DNA of 64,000 bases, from assembly GCA_026120035.1 (NCBI GenBank), contig JALRME010000018.1, positions 806,001 through 870,000 on the forward strand, in the 5' to 3' direction. The translations under genes were made by a program, and so were the position numbers. The notes under the pieces were generated by a model. It had not been told where the DNA came from. It ran no database searches and was given only the letters and a program-made list of their open reading frames with translations. Shown piece by piece: positions 34,803 to 46,214 of the stretch. The stretch comes from Coleophoma eucalyptorum (lineage: Eukaryota > Ascomycota > Leotiomycetes > Helotiales > Dermateaceae). Position 1 is the first letter of the stretch, and every line of letters begins with the position of its first letter.

Positions 34803-36423
34803 ATGTCTATTCCCGGAAACAAGCCAGAGGATTATCAAAGCATATTCCACTGGGCGGAGACGCAGAAAGATGGCACCATACCTTCGTTTGCTGTTCGAAA
34901 GAATGATCCATACGAGGCAAGTCACTTACTGCCAGTCTTCTTTTGAGCTACAGCTAACCAAAGCAGTACATGTGTGGGTTCAACAACCAGTAAGTCTCTA
35001 TGAAAGCTAGGATTGGAATTCCTTCCTAACACTGCACAGCTTCGAGTCGGAAGTCATTCCCGGGACAATTCCACAAGGCCAAAACAGCCCCCGTTGTGTT
35101 CGATTTGGCCTTTATGCCGAACAAATGACCGCATCAGCATTTGTAGCTCCACGTCATACCAACAAAAATGCATGGCTTTACCGAGCCCGGCCGGCAGTTG
35201 CTCACGATGGATTTACGGATCTGCCTGACAACCAGGACATGGAATCGTCCTTCCTCCCAATTAACCCGAAAGTTCACGTGTCCCCTACACAATTAGCATG
35301 GCTCCCATTCGATATCCCGTCAGAGAAGGTCGATTTTATCGACGGCTTAAAGACGATTGCAGGGAGTGGTGACCCCATGTTGAGAGAAGGTTGCGCTACA
35401 CATGTCTACGTGGCAAACACATCGATGGTACGAAAGGGCTTCGTCAATTCTGACGGCGATTTTCTCATCGTTCCATCGACCGGGGCATTGGATATTCAAA
35501 CGGAATTTGGCCCGCTATATGTCCAGCCGGGCGAGATTTGCGTAATCCAACGAGGACAACGATTCCGCGTGTCTCTACCAGATGGACCTTCAAGAGGATA
35601 TATCCTTGAAATTTGGGGAGCCAACTTTGAGCTACCCGCACTCGGCCCCCTTGGAGCGAATGGACTGGCTAATAGCCGTGATTTCTTGGTTCCTAAAGCC
35701 AAGTATGAGATCGAGAAAGAGCAATGGGAAATCGTCTATAAATTAGGAGGAAAGTTCTTTAAGAGCACCCAAGGCCATTCACCATTCGACGTCGTTGCAT
35801 GGCATGGGAATTATGTACGTCTTATCCCTAATTTCCTTCCGATTGCTGACCTTTCCTAGGTGCCCTACAAGTATGATTTGACCAAATTCGTCAACGTTGG
35901 ATCAATATCTGTGGATCATATTGATCCATCCATCTTCTGTGTTTTGACTGCTAAATCCAGAGATCCAGATGCTCCCCTAGCAGATTTCCTAATCTTCTCT
36001 CCGCGTTGGGATGTAGCATCGCACACTTACCGACCGCCATATTACCACCGCAACGTAGCAAGTGAGCTCATGGGATTGATCTATGGCCAATACGGTGGAC
36101 GATCTGATGCCTTCCAGCCAGGCGGTGTCAGCTTCGAATGTGGTATGGTTCCCCATGGTGTGGCTTATGAGGAGTTCAAGGCTGCGAGCGCTCAGCCTCC
36201 GCCTGAGATGAGAATCAGTGAGGGATCTATCGCCTTCATGTTTGAGAGCAGTCGGCCTTTCACCGTCTCAGACTTTGCATGGAAGAGTAATAAGAAGCAT
36301 GAGCATGACCCTAAGATGTGGGATAATTTGGTTGACAACTTCTCCACGCACCAGGAGGAAGTTGACAGGCTTTTGTTGGAAATGGGCAAGTTGAATGTTG
36401 CAAAGACCACCGGGAAAAATTAA
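34803..36423 (+). CDS. hmgA: Homogentisate 1,2-dioxygenase
   Basis: Four exons (34803-34916, 34967-34989, 35040-35814, 35860-36423) give 491 residues. The enzyme opens the ring of homogentisate to maleylacetoacetate in tyrosine and phenylalanine breakdown. Iron ligands match the family: His367 and Glu373 in YYHRNVASE, His403 in MVPHG; the catalytic His301 is in WHGNYVPYKYDL. The N-terminal blocks NDPYEYMCGFNNHFESE and IPGTIPQGQNSP are continuous only if the first intron uses a GC donor (GAG|GCAAGT) and exon 2 is just 23 bases. Fumarylacetoacetase and maleylacetoacetate isomerase, often clustered with hmgA in fungi, are not adjacent. It could be a paralog for a related diphenol rather than the main catabolic copy. 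Confidence 0.92.
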
Positions 36424-37135
36424 GTGCAGGATGTCTCATTTTGGTTTTCCCTATTTGTTCTATTAACGACTTGTAATTAATCTTTCGACGTTACACAATC
36501 ACCTGAACTTCTGTGTTTTTATGCTCAATCAGGTGAAATTTTGGGCGAGGCCAAGTAGCGACTCATGGAAGTATATCCTCATTCAGGCCGGACCTTCAGG
36601 TTGTTTACATGTGATTGGAGCCATCATTTGTCCAGTATCCTTGAGAAGGCTTGTTTCCTCCGACAGGAAAACAGTCTTTGGTAATCATGCCAGTGGACAC
36701 AGGCTCTACAATATATCTAGACTGTCACCCTTAATTATTTGCAAACTTACTTTCAATGGGTAATTGCGGTCCCTTACGGCTAAAAGCTCAGAGCCCAGAG
36801 AATGTAGGAGTGCTACAGGTGCCCAATCAGGAACTCGTACCACACTAATTGATATTATCTTGATAGCTGGTCTCGCCCAATTCAAGCTTAAAGAATAAAT
36901 ATTGGAAGCGTTCTCCTCAACAATAAGGTTTGCTTGTCATTCCCGGTTGCAGCCAGAAGGGATTAAAAATAGGGGACGACAGATTTAAAGCTAGACCAAC
37001 TCCCTTCATTGCCAATACGGCAATATCGGTGGCAAGGGAGAAAGACCCCTCACATCCTACAGTAGATATACATTTTCCTCAATACTCTCTCAACTTTTCT
37101 TCTTCTCCAGACAGAGTGCCTCCACGTCAGTAATC
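36424..37135. other. Intergenic region
   Basis: Between dioxygenase and O-fucosyltransferase-like genes. Only an 80-codon and a 67-codon frame, not called. The final ~70 bases before 37136 are C/T-rich. Confidence 0.5.
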
Positions 37136-38605
37136 ATGGGTATCGCGCCCAGAAAACCACCCATCAGGCTGGGAATTGCTCTTATCTCTGTTATTAGTAT
37201 CTTTTACCTCTTTTTCTTTCCTTCTGAGACCACTTATCATTTACAGACTGTCAACACGCACATAAACGATATTTATAACACTGGTATTAAAGGAAAGCAA
37301 GCTGTCTTTGTGAAGCAATTTCTCGAATCCGAAATCGACGGGCCCCTCGATCTCGCACCGATCAAATTTGTTTGCGATAGTAAGACGTGGAATACCAGTA
37401 TAATCGTACAATGTGAACTACCACACGGTGGTGTTGTCAATGTGCGAAACGCATTCTTAAATTGCTTGAGGTATACAATGGAGATAGGAGGTAAGCAGCC
37501 AGAACGCCTGTCATCGAGATTGAGCTGATATTGCAGGTGCTTTTATGCTCCCCCAGCTCGTGAATCGAGACATGTCACCGAAGCACACGGTACCCGAGAT
37601 CGCACAAGATATGTCGTATTTCTTCGACAAGGATCACTTGATTAAAAGGTAAACGGAACCACTGCAAGCTGGTTGACCTGGCTAATGAATAGCAGCCTTG
37701 CAGAAGGTTGTCCTCAAATGAAAATTATCCATTCGATCAATGAACTATGGGACGTTCCTTCTACACAAAAAGCCTACTTGCTCAAACCCGAGCTATTATC
37801 TAAAGAATTTGAACCCCCAGGAATCATCAAGAAGCCAGAGCTCTGGCACGGCAAATTCATGACCTGGATAAACAAAACCGTAACCTTCACACCCACGCCC
37901 GAAAAGCCTATTCTCGTCACGTTGAGGCAACCGTTGTTCCAATTCCCACTGAATTACGACCGAGGAGAGTTTGTCGTGAGCTTTGGACGGATTCTACGCT
38001 TCAGAGAAGATGTGAGGTTCATTGCAGCCAATGTTCTCTACGCTTTGGGCGAATACTTCCACCTCGATCTTGATCCGACGAAGAGTATTCGGCCCCAGAA
38101 GTTCTATGGTGTACATCTACGGAATGCGGAGGACGCGAAGACGCCGTTTAAAGAACAAATAGACCGGTTCCTGAAAGACGCATCCAACAAGTTGCTCCGC
38201 AGTATTTTCGTGTCTGCCATGGTTCCCGAAACTTCCGGTGAATTTGTATCGGCTGCGTCGGCGCAAAACATCACTCTGGCTAGCAAGGAATCCCTTCTCC
38301 TAGCCCCAGGTTACGAGGCAGTGAAAAATGAGCTGGAAAAGCTCACTTGGGACCAGCAAGCCATGGTCGATTATGAAGTGTTTTTACGCTCCACTTTCTT
38401 CAGTGGGGTCGAAGAAAGTTCCTTCGCTTGGAATATTGCAATGCGGAGGCACATTGCCAACGGGGAAGGTACCTGGATCGCTGGATCTGCGATGAAACCT
38501 AGTGTCTACGGCAAGGTTGGAGGTCCATCTTTCCTCGACAATCTTAGTATGATTTTGGGGACCGAGACGGAATTCGGGCGGATGTCAAAGAGCTTGTGGC
38601 CGTGA
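37136..38605 (+). CDS. O-fucosyltransferase-like type II membrane protein
   Basis: Three exons (37136-37490, 37537-37648, 37693-38605) give 459 residues; an alternative acceptor three bases later (37696) would remove one Ser. A single hydrophobic helix at residues ~11-28 (LGIALISVISIFYLFFF) with basic residues before it indicates a type II Golgi/ER protein. The luminal part has the N-terminal block VRNAFLNCLRYTMEIGGAFMLP, which resembles the start of the GDP-fucose O-fucosyltransferase fold, and GVHLRNAEDA around residue 293, matching its HLR motif. A late SSFAWNIAMRRH block is also typical of the fungal members. Fungal enzymes of this kind are poorly characterised, so donor and acceptor remain unknown. 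I place it in the family with moderate certainty. Confidence 0.65.
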
Positions 38606-39874
38606 GTTGGTTGCGAGTTGCTCGTCTGCCTTGCTGTATCAAGTTGTTTTTGTCAATACATAATATAGTAGATGAATATCATAATGCCACTGTTTCCATT
38701 CTTGTTGGCTATATGCGTATTCCATAGCATAGACACGCATCAAGAATGATGGACAGGATGGAGACTCGCTGTAAGAATAATACTGATTTAGATATCTGTG
38801 AAACATTTGCCGCTTGGCCTTTGGCTCTTGTAAATAAGTCCCAAAAGCGAGGCCAGCACATAATCTTTATGAGATGTTGTTAGTGAATAGGTTCAGAGTG
38901 AGGCATAGCCCTCTTTTCAAGATACAAAAATTTCCTTAACGTTTTTATTTGAAATAGACTCTCTACATAATGTCTTATTGTTACAGATTCTAAAGCGCAT
39001 CCCAAAATTTCACAATTGCAACCCAGGCTAAGCGAGCAAGCAACTTATCGTAGATACTCGAGCTGGTATCGATAGACAGGTGATGCTACTAATTCTTCCA
39101 TCGTTACAGGCGTGTCGTTGTTGCACTTCCTCATTCAATAATGTGTAGGATTGATGGTCTTACTAGCGGCATGGCTGCTGGCGATTGCATTGGATCACAA
39201 TAAGGCCATACGCTTGCCTCGAAATAATTGATGGCCATTTCTTGAGTGTGCTATCCGCCACGGCCAGTCATTTGGTATTTGTCGCACTTGTTCCATGGCC
39301 AATTGAGGCGATCGATTCGTTGTTTTTCAATAGAAGCTGGTGCGTCTAATTCGAATTCTTCAATAGATCACTGACAGTATGATTCACAGCGGTATATGTC
39401 TCCAGGCTCATGATTGCGAGGCCGAGCAGGTCATGCGCAAACTGTGTATTATTCAGCCTATCGAAGCCCCATAGGGAGAGCTTGGATAGGATTATGTATA
39501 AATGATTTTTTTGGTGTTAATACATACCAATTCTGTACCACCTTAAGTGGGTGATATGCTATCAATATGAAAGAGATGTGATAAATGCGGTTCCGAATAA
39601 CTTCATTATGCAACAACACATATCAGTGCTTTCTAAACCCGTGCAGGCAAATAATAATGATTATATCTTATATTTGTATATATGACCTACATAATTCATT
39701 ACTTTTGTATCCAAATCGCTGACCATCGAATTTCTCGCATCTCGCTAAGCACCCTTGGTATCCCAATCTTCAACTTAAGGTGCAAGTCCGATGTGATCAA
39801 CAGTAGAGACGTTCAGACAGCTAGAAAACAAGCTTCGATCAAGTATCATGACACATTATCTACTATAAATTATT
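38606..39874. other. Convergent intergenic region
   Basis: 1.3 kb between two 3' ends, A/T-rich, with only one 94-codon frame (39682-39966) overlapping the end of the transpeptidase gene on the other strand. I see no feature in it. Confidence 0.55.
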
Positions 39875-41688
39875 CTAGACGACGAACCCGCCACTGTTCA
39901 ACTGTCTTGGCTCTCCAGCTGCTTCAAAAGTACCGTTTGGTAACCTTCTCAATCCTTGAGCGGTAGTACTTCCAACAGCGGCAAAAACGACGTTGCATCC
40001 CAAACTTGCCATATAAGCGGTGGTCTCATTACTGTATCCCTCGATACCGTATGTTTCACTGCCATACTCGAAGTACACGCTGTTGGGGCTTAATTGATCG
40101 TGCATTCTTGGCTGCTTCAAAGACTCGGCAGAGGTCATGTTCTGGTCAAGTACATGCCACAAGTGTTGGACTACTTCAGTGATGATGCGAGATCCTCCAG
40201 CTGATGCGTGTGCGACATAGACAGTACCATTTGCAAACTCAACAATGGTTGGGGAGATAGAAGACAATGGGCGCTTGAAAGGCTTGATGTAGTTTGCTGG
40301 CGAAGGAGAGTAGCCGAAAGCGTTGGTAGTGCCTGGGATACTGAAATCTTGAAGATATTAGCTTGTATCAATTTAGACGCAAAATAGACTTACCATTCAT
40401 CTCGTTGTTCATAATAACACCGGTTTCTGGAACCATGACCAAGCTACCAAAGATAGTGTTGATGGTGCTAGTAATTGCAATGGTGAGACCATTCTTATCA
40501 GCTGCGACAGCAGCACTGGTTCCGCTGTCGGTCAGGATTTCATAGTTTGATGGGTTATATGCTGAGGCATTGAGAGTGGAAGTCTCGCTGATCATGCTTC
40601 TAATCTCAGCAGCGGTAGCATCAGAGTACATTCCAAGTTGATAGGCGGTCAAATTTGATTCGAAAGCTGGATCGCCGAGAAGAGTTCTTTGTCCGTAAGC
40701 AAAACGCATAGCCTCGTCCAGGTAATGGGTGGAGTGGTTGATGTTTGATGGAGTGCGCATGTCATAACCTTCAATAATCTTCAGGATACTCATGACAACC
40801 GCACCGCTAGATGGAGCAGTTCCAGTATGGATGTTAAAGCCTCGGTAAGAGCCAGTGGATGGCACTCTGACCTGAGCAGTATAGTTGGCGAGATCAGATA
40901 AAGCCATAGTACCATTCTTTGACTGAAGAGCCTGAATAGTAGCATTGGCAATGGCACCAGTATAGAATGCATCCGGCCCCTCGTTGGCAATGGCCTCGAG
41001 AGTATCGGCATAACGCTTTCTTGTCATGGTATCATTGACACCAAGTCTGGTGCCATTTGGCGCAAAATCAATTGCCCAAGTTGAATCAGTGACCATGAAA
41101 GTACTTGTACCCATGTACTTCACGAGATCCTCCGACACTCTAAAGCCGTATCTTGCAAGCTTGATTGCAGGCTGCATAAGGTGTTTCCATGGAAGGCTTC
41201 CATAAGTTTTGTGTAAATGTTCCAATCCCCGCAACTCTCCGGGAACACCACTGGCCAAACCTCCATATAGAGAGGCGTCCGTGTTGTTCACGTACATGTC
41301 TTCGAAAGCTGCAGCAGGAGCCATCTCTCGGAAATCGATAAATTCATAACTGCCATTGGCTGATCGTACCGTCATAAATCCACCACCACCAATACCGCTA
41401 TGGTACATGCCGATCACCCCAACACAGAATTGGGTTGCTACAAGCTGTAATTATTTATTAAAAGATGAATATTAAATAACAGCACAACACAACACTTACA
41501 GCATCTGCAGCATTTCCACCCTCCTTCAGGATCTCAATACCAATATCTGAGCATACTGAACTCTCCGAAGCTACTGCTCCGAGGTGTCCCTCAGGAACCG
41601 TTGCGTTCGTGTATCCGCCGTAAGTTGGCGATGCGACGGCGGAGGTTGCAAGGGCACCGACGAGCGGGCTGAAGTACTTGAGAAGCAT
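39875..41688 (-). CDS. Gamma-glutamyltranspeptidase, secreted
   Basis: Three exons (41688-41500, 41444-40394, 40347-39875) give 570 residues. A signal peptide is visible (MLLKYFSPLVGALATSAVAS), so the protein probably enters the secretory pathway. The family's landmarks follow: VASESSVCSDIGIEILKEGGNAADA, GIGGGGFM, the FREMAPAA block binding the gamma-glutamyl group, GVPGELRG, and the autoprocessing nucleophile Thr372 in DSGTSAAVAADKNG, where the usual THLS is TSAA. The substrate-binding MVPETGVIMNNEMNDF and late SAGGSRI blocks are intact. Many NxS/T sites suggest N-glycosylation. The enzyme cleaves glutathione and its conjugates. The His/Tyr-to-Ala changes beside Thr372 are a departure from bacterial enzymes; whether fungal relatives share them I cannot say. 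Confidence 0.93.
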
Positions 41689-42467
41689 CTTGACAATGTT
41701 TTACAAGAAGTAAGGAATCCAGAAGAAAAATTGGTGGAGGAATCTCGACTTAAAAAGTACAACAGTGGACAGCAGCTCTAATCTACTCGCCAAGGTTGCA
41801 GAGCAGGGAAGGATGGAAGGAATCGCATATTTAATATAGGAATCACAAATCCTATCTAATTTCACGCGCGTCGCAATGGAATCGCTATCTCTCTGCAATC
41901 AGTAATAACCTGGATTAATATTCAGGTACCTCACCTTATTTACCTTCGATGATCGTCATGGTACTTCTTGCAGCACGTAACTGCGGGGTTGCTGCAGGCA
42001 TTGCCTAGCTAAAGGCAAGCTCCTCTACGAACGGGAGGACTTTCTCTAACAGGCAGCTGCATAGATTGTACGATACAGCAGACGAATGTTGAAGAAGAAG
42101 TGACCGCACAAGGGTGGAGGGTCTTGGATAGAGATAAGAGAAAGAAGTACACAGGGGGTGGTGAATTAAGCGTGCCTTGTCCTTAGAACTTTGGGATTGG
42201 GGACTGGGGACGGAAAAGAATCTCGGATGAACGATAGGGGATCGGGAACTACTTGTTTCGTGGGTCTACGGTATCTTCGGGGATCCATATCACGACCGAC
42301 TGTTGCTGCATCCCCATACGGTCATCGCCTAGCATGCGCAACCGGTGCTTTGCAACTCGAGCAGATACGGCATTTTATCGATCGTCACTCTCATCTATCG
42401 ACTTCAATTCCAGCGATTGTTAATGTAGATTTGTCATTGTGATGACTGTCCAAGAAAAATCGAGCGG
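41689..42467. other. Promoter region of the transpeptidase gene and 3' end of the monooxygenase gene
   Basis: Both neighbours are on the minus strand. An A/T-rich element near 41828-41840 (minus CTATATTAAATATG) may act as core promoter. One 83-codon plus frame, not called. Confidence 0.45.
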
Positions 42468-43502
42468 CTACAACAAAGACGCCATCCTTTCCTGAGTTTT
42501 TCTGGCTTCTATCCTGACATCCTCGACAATATCTTTGGCACTTTTCACCTCTTTTACAAGGCCAACTCCAGTTCCGGCCCAAAGAGCTGCTCTGACATCT
42601 CCGCCAAAGCCTTTATGGCCCTCACTCATGGCGAGGGCATTTCTCTTCCTGATCTCCTCAATTGCAACTCCATTTTTGAAGTCGGTGTAGCTCGCTCCGG
42701 CGATAGCACGTCCATCGTATCCCGCCGGCCAGATGTTCGGTCCTTTGAGTTCGTCAAATACTGTTCCCCGCGCAGTACACATTCCGCCGTCCTTTGCGGC
42801 AAGTATGGACTGGCGATACTCAGCTACAGGCAAGACTATCTCTTCACTTGCTAAGAAGCGGGTTCCCATAACCACGCCCTCAGCCCCGCATGCTAACGCA
42901 GCAGCTACTCCTCTGCCATCAGAGATCCCTCCAGCAGCAAGCAAGGCAATGTCCTCATAACCTGCCGCATCTAGTGCATCTCTAGTCTCAGGAATAAGGC
43001 TTACAATTCCAGCACCAGGAGAGGGGCCATGACCTCCAGCATCTGAACCTTGCATGACAAGAACATCTGGGGAGCATTTTTTTGCTAGCTCCATGGCAAC
43101 AGCGACACTCGCTACCTGGCACCATACTCGTGATGATGGGGAGCAATGTCGAATTACATTGGCCCAGGTAACAAAATCCTCTGTAGCTTGAGGACAGGCA
43201 AGCCAGATGATAGCAGGTTTATGTTGTGCTATAATCGGTGTTGCTTCATGAAGCTTCGCGGCAAAGAGAAGGAATCCAACGCCAAGTGGAAGAGTGTTAT
43301 TCGAAGTAGTCGTGAGAGCAGAGGCTGCAGAAGTAAGTTCAGAATCCAGAAACCCCATGTCAGTAACTGTGCCGATAAACCCTACACCTCCAGCTTGAGA
43401 AACCGCAATGGCGATACCTGATCCTGCAAATCCTGCCATAGGAGCATTGGCAATAAGAGGAGTCGAAATCCATTGGTAGTGGGACTTGAGTTTAGATGCC
43501 AT
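42468..43502 (-). CDS. Nitronate monooxygenase (2-nitropropane dioxygenase family)
   Basis: A single exon encodes 344 residues, near the typical family length of 330-380. It is an FMN-dependent TIM barrel that oxidises alkyl nitronates such as propionate 3-nitronate to carbonyl compounds. Visible motifs are the N-terminal PLIANAPMAGFAGSG, the GVGFIGT loop, QGSDAGGHG at residues 151-159 with the conserved His158 region, the phosphate-binding AAGGISDGRG, and ACGAEGVVMGTRFLAS. No targeting signal is evident, so it is likely cytosolic. It lies 780 bases from the transpeptidase gene on the same strand; a shared role in detoxification is conceivable but not shown by the sequence. Confidence 0.93.
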   Translation of the reverse strand: MASKLKSHYQWISTPLIANAPMAGFAGSGIAIAVSQAGGVGFIGTVTDMGFLDSELTSAASALTTTSNNTLPLGVGFLLFAAKLHEATPIIAQHKPAIIWLACPQATEDFVTWANVIRHCSPSSRVWCQVASVAVAMELAKKCSPDVLVMQGSDAGGHGPSPGAGIVSLIPETRDALDAAGYEDIALLAAGGISDGRGVAAALACGAEGVVMGTRFLASEEIVLPVAEYRQSILAAKDGGMCTARGTVFDELKGPNIWPAGYDGRAIAGASYTDFKNGVAIEEIRKRNALAMSEGHKGFGGDVRAALWAGTGVGLVKEVKSAKDIVEDVRIEARKTQERMASLL

Positions 43503-43790
43503 TTCAACCCCGCAGTATGCTGGTGTATGTACACGAGAGAGTACTAGTTGAGTAGATAAAACAGTGCAAGCAAGCTCAATAAAGTAAAGTAGTAGTAGCT
43601 TTTGTAAAATTTCTAGTGCAAAGTTGAGGATGGTAATTCTAGCATAGTAGTCCTAGCATAGTAATCATACAAGTTGCCGACCCTTGCCGGATTCCATTGA
43701 CAAAGAGGTCTTTGGAACTTGTTCCGGACAAGTGCTTACCTAGATTCACATCCACAATTCGTGGATACTTGTCAGCATGGACTGTGATGG
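43503..43790. other. Upstream region of the monooxygenase gene
   Basis: Probable promoter, with repeated tagcatagtag-like words near 43641-43668. No TATA box identified. Confidence 0.4.
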
Positions 43791-44295
43791 TCAGAGTGAT
43801 AATTGAACCCGACGAGTGAGGAGTTGTCCGCTGCAGGACGGTTTAGGACGAAGCTTATTTAAGCAAAAATTGTTCTGTCCGATTTCGCTAACTCCCATTC
43901 TGCTGCACCCCACTACCATTTCCTCCTCATCTTGAACGTCTTCCCACTTCCACTTCTCTAACTTAGACTCCACTGGGAAAACGCTGTGGTTCTGAAGACC
44001 AGACGTTTAATATGGCTTGAGCCTGCTCTTGGAAGTCCAAGACAACTGTGTCTTGTTCTGGTAGGAAAGCGTCTGCCCCAGCCTGCAAGCCATATAACCA
44101 AAGACGTATCATAGCTAACGATTCACAGTATAACAAGCGCCATGTAACCCACTGTTGCTCCATACGATAACGATGGTATTTCTTGCCTTGGGTCACCGAA
44201 ATGAACGATATTGCAGCTGAACGCGTCTCAGCGGGACATCTGCGAATCCCTCTCTCGAGATCAAAACAATGGATAACGGTGTCACTTGCATGCAA
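43791..44295 (-). pseudogene. Possible gene relic with a frameshift, unrecognised
   Basis: Two minus-strand frames overlap in a way that suggests one broken coding sequence. The upstream frame (44295-43963) contains WVTWRLLYCESLAMIRLWLY and a Gln/Glu-rich segment. It stops just where a second frame continues with VESKLEKWKWEDVQDEEEM. A change of frame near 44015 would join them. A further protein-like minus frame lies at 44687-44445. I recognise no domain. This could equally be chance open sequence in a noncoding region. Confidence 0.25.
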
Positions 44296-45007
44296 TGGTT
44301 AAAAAGCACAGTAGACAAAACCACTCTGGATGTTGACTATTGAGAGACAGGCTCATGCCATTGGGCCGTACACGATGGATGGATAGGCAACAACCGAAGA
44401 ATTGCAGCGAAAATGGCTCGCTCACGAGTTAAATATTATCGATGCTATACCCCAGAGAATGATTGAATCACTTCTCCATCATAGGTGGTTGGATTTGCCC
44501 AGAGATTTGCCCAGCTCCTCAAAGCGACTGAGACTTGTGATTGACGTTCGTGGAGTCGCATGAAATGGAACTCCCAAGCTTCTCTCCAGTTTCGTGTTGC
44601 GATACCACACCAGGAGGTACTACTACACAGACTTGGCTTGAGGATGTCGACAGCAGATTCGTGGTACAGTAAGGGGAGTTCTTGCAAAAGCTATTGGCAC
44701 TCGCAGCTACAGGTAGTAACACGGTAGTACCTTGTGTGAATACAACGGAATGTCATATTGTATGTGACATATATTGTTCCCGTTTAGCAAAAGCGGAGGG
44801 ATGCCTTGTTGTATCTTTGAGTATGATCCTAACTCTTCAGCTGGGAGCATCGACGTCTACGAATGATAACACTAGGGTTAAGCCGAGACGCCTTCAAGCT
44901 ACTCCTTAGCACGCCAGATTGATATCCATTTTCGCAATTATCACTTCCATTCCTGCTGCTAATTATCAGGCACGATAAACACGTTCCTGCGACTAACGAG
45001 TAAGTTT
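44296..45007. other. Intergenic region with weak minus-strand frames
   Basis: Frames of 67 and 80 codons on the minus strand overlap here (44722-44445) and might be earlier parts of the relic described at 43791-44295. Nothing else seen. Confidence 0.35.
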
Positions 45008-45622
45008 GTGGCATGTGATGCAGGACGCTTGACACAGCATTTCATGATTGGGTGCATATCATACACCAAGAGGTATCACTACGAAACATCCGGATATGTA
45101 GACAGCGTGTTGGACGGAGACCACAGCGAGCATGAATATCAGCTGAAAGGGCCAGCCTTACTTTCATATCTGGAAAGTATGTTTCTTGAAGGAATGCCAA
45201 TAACAACCCTCGAAGTTATCATTATTCGACCTTTTGGTTTATCGCTCAGAAGTCGTATCTCACACCCTGCAGGGGGCTTGGAGGGATCCAGCCGGTACTG
45301 CAAGGCCTGGATCCGCGCCGTGCACGCTTCTAGCGGTGAGGAGCTCCACCAATCCGGGAGGGTGGAAAACAGTACAGATTACCCAACGCTACTCAGCGAC
45401 GACTCGAGCAATACAGGTCAAGTCGTATTGTTTCAGAAATTAGAAAGTTCTAACAGGATGAAAAGCATTGCGTTCGATAACTCTGCATATACTCCTTGTC
45501 TCAAGATATCTCGGCTTAGTGGTCGTCTGGGATATGATCACACCGCGTCCGAGTTAGTGCTTCCAGGCGAGGTCATACCCAATCTTTTTAGTTTAGGTCT
45601 TGTTTTGGCCTGGCTGGGCTGA
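45008..45622 (+). CDS. Uncertain hypothetical ORF, 204 residues
   Basis: The longest uninterrupted frame in this weakly coding part of the window. It has mixed composition, no signal peptide, no membrane helix until a mildly hydrophobic end (LFSLGLVLAWLG) and no motif I recognise. No codon or context evidence sets it apart from chance. It is listed so that a reader with homology tools can test it. Confidence 0.22.
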   Translation: MACDAGRLTQHFMIGCISYTKRYHYETSGYVDSVLDGDHSEHEYQLKGPALLSYLESMFLEGMPITTLEVIIIRPFGLSLRSRISHPAGGLEGSSRYCKAWIRAVHASSGEELHQSGRVENSTDYPTLLSDDSSNTGQVVLFQKLESSNRMKSIAFDNSAYTPCLKISRLSGRLGYDHTASELVLPGEVIPNLFSLGLVLAWLG

Positions 45623-45780
45623 ACATTGGCTGAGCCATTTATATGAGCCATTATCCCCTTTCTCCCATTCCGGTACTGCACCAGATAACAAGAAATCGAG
45701 ATTCCCTCAATAAACCGTTTTGAGGTTTATTGTTGATCGACACTCCTGGCTGAGAATACATATCTGGGTTTCTTCATTGC

Positions 45781-45787
45781 TATAAAT
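45781..45787 (+). promoter_or_regulatory. TATA-like box upstream of the 106-residue ORF
   Basis: TATAAAT, 113 bases before the ATG at 45894; the leader between is C/A-rich, as in expressed fungal genes. Supports, weakly, that the small ORF is transcribed. Confidence 0.4.
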
Positions 45788-45893
45788 CCTTTGCTATACA
45801 AACAGCATCACACTTCATGTCTACACAGTCCTTCCATATTTCCAGATCTACGCGAAGCATAATATATCAGTACGACAACCATAATCATTCATC

Positions 45894-46214
45894 ATGATTG
45901 CATCTCAGCGTCCCGCTTCTATCCCACAATATCCTCAACGCCCATCTCCTCGTCGCCAACTTCGTCCCTCACCTTCGCTCCGCAAGGCACTCTTAAGCCG
46001 CCATTGCCCTTCTCTACCACCACTCTATGAGGCACCACAACCTCCTATGAAGGAGATGGAAATCAGTATTATTGTTACAACATGGGATGACGATGGGAAA
46101 TGTTGGTATCCAGTTGAAGTGATGGGACCTATCGAAAAGGAGTTGAGAAAGCACGCCGAGAGGAAACGACAGGAACGATTATTGGAAATGGAGTTGAGCC
46201 GGGAGCGCACATAA
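45894..46214 (+). CDS. Hypothetical small basic protein, 106 residues
   Basis: Intronless frame with a proline/arginine-rich N-terminal half (QRPASIPQYPQRPSPRRQL), a compact middle (EISIIVTTWDDDGKCWYP) and a charged helical end (EKELRKHAERKRQERLLEMELSRER). It has no signal peptide or membrane segment. The TATA-like box upstream and the orderly change from disordered to structured to coiled composition favour a real gene. I do not recognise the family, and small orphan proteins of this type are common in ascomycetes. Function unknown. Confidence 0.45.
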   Translation: MIASQRPASIPQYPQRPSPRRQLRPSPSLRKALLSRHCPSLPPLYEAPQPPMKEMEISIIVTTWDDDGKCWYPVEVMGPIEKELRKHAERKRQERLLEMELSRERT

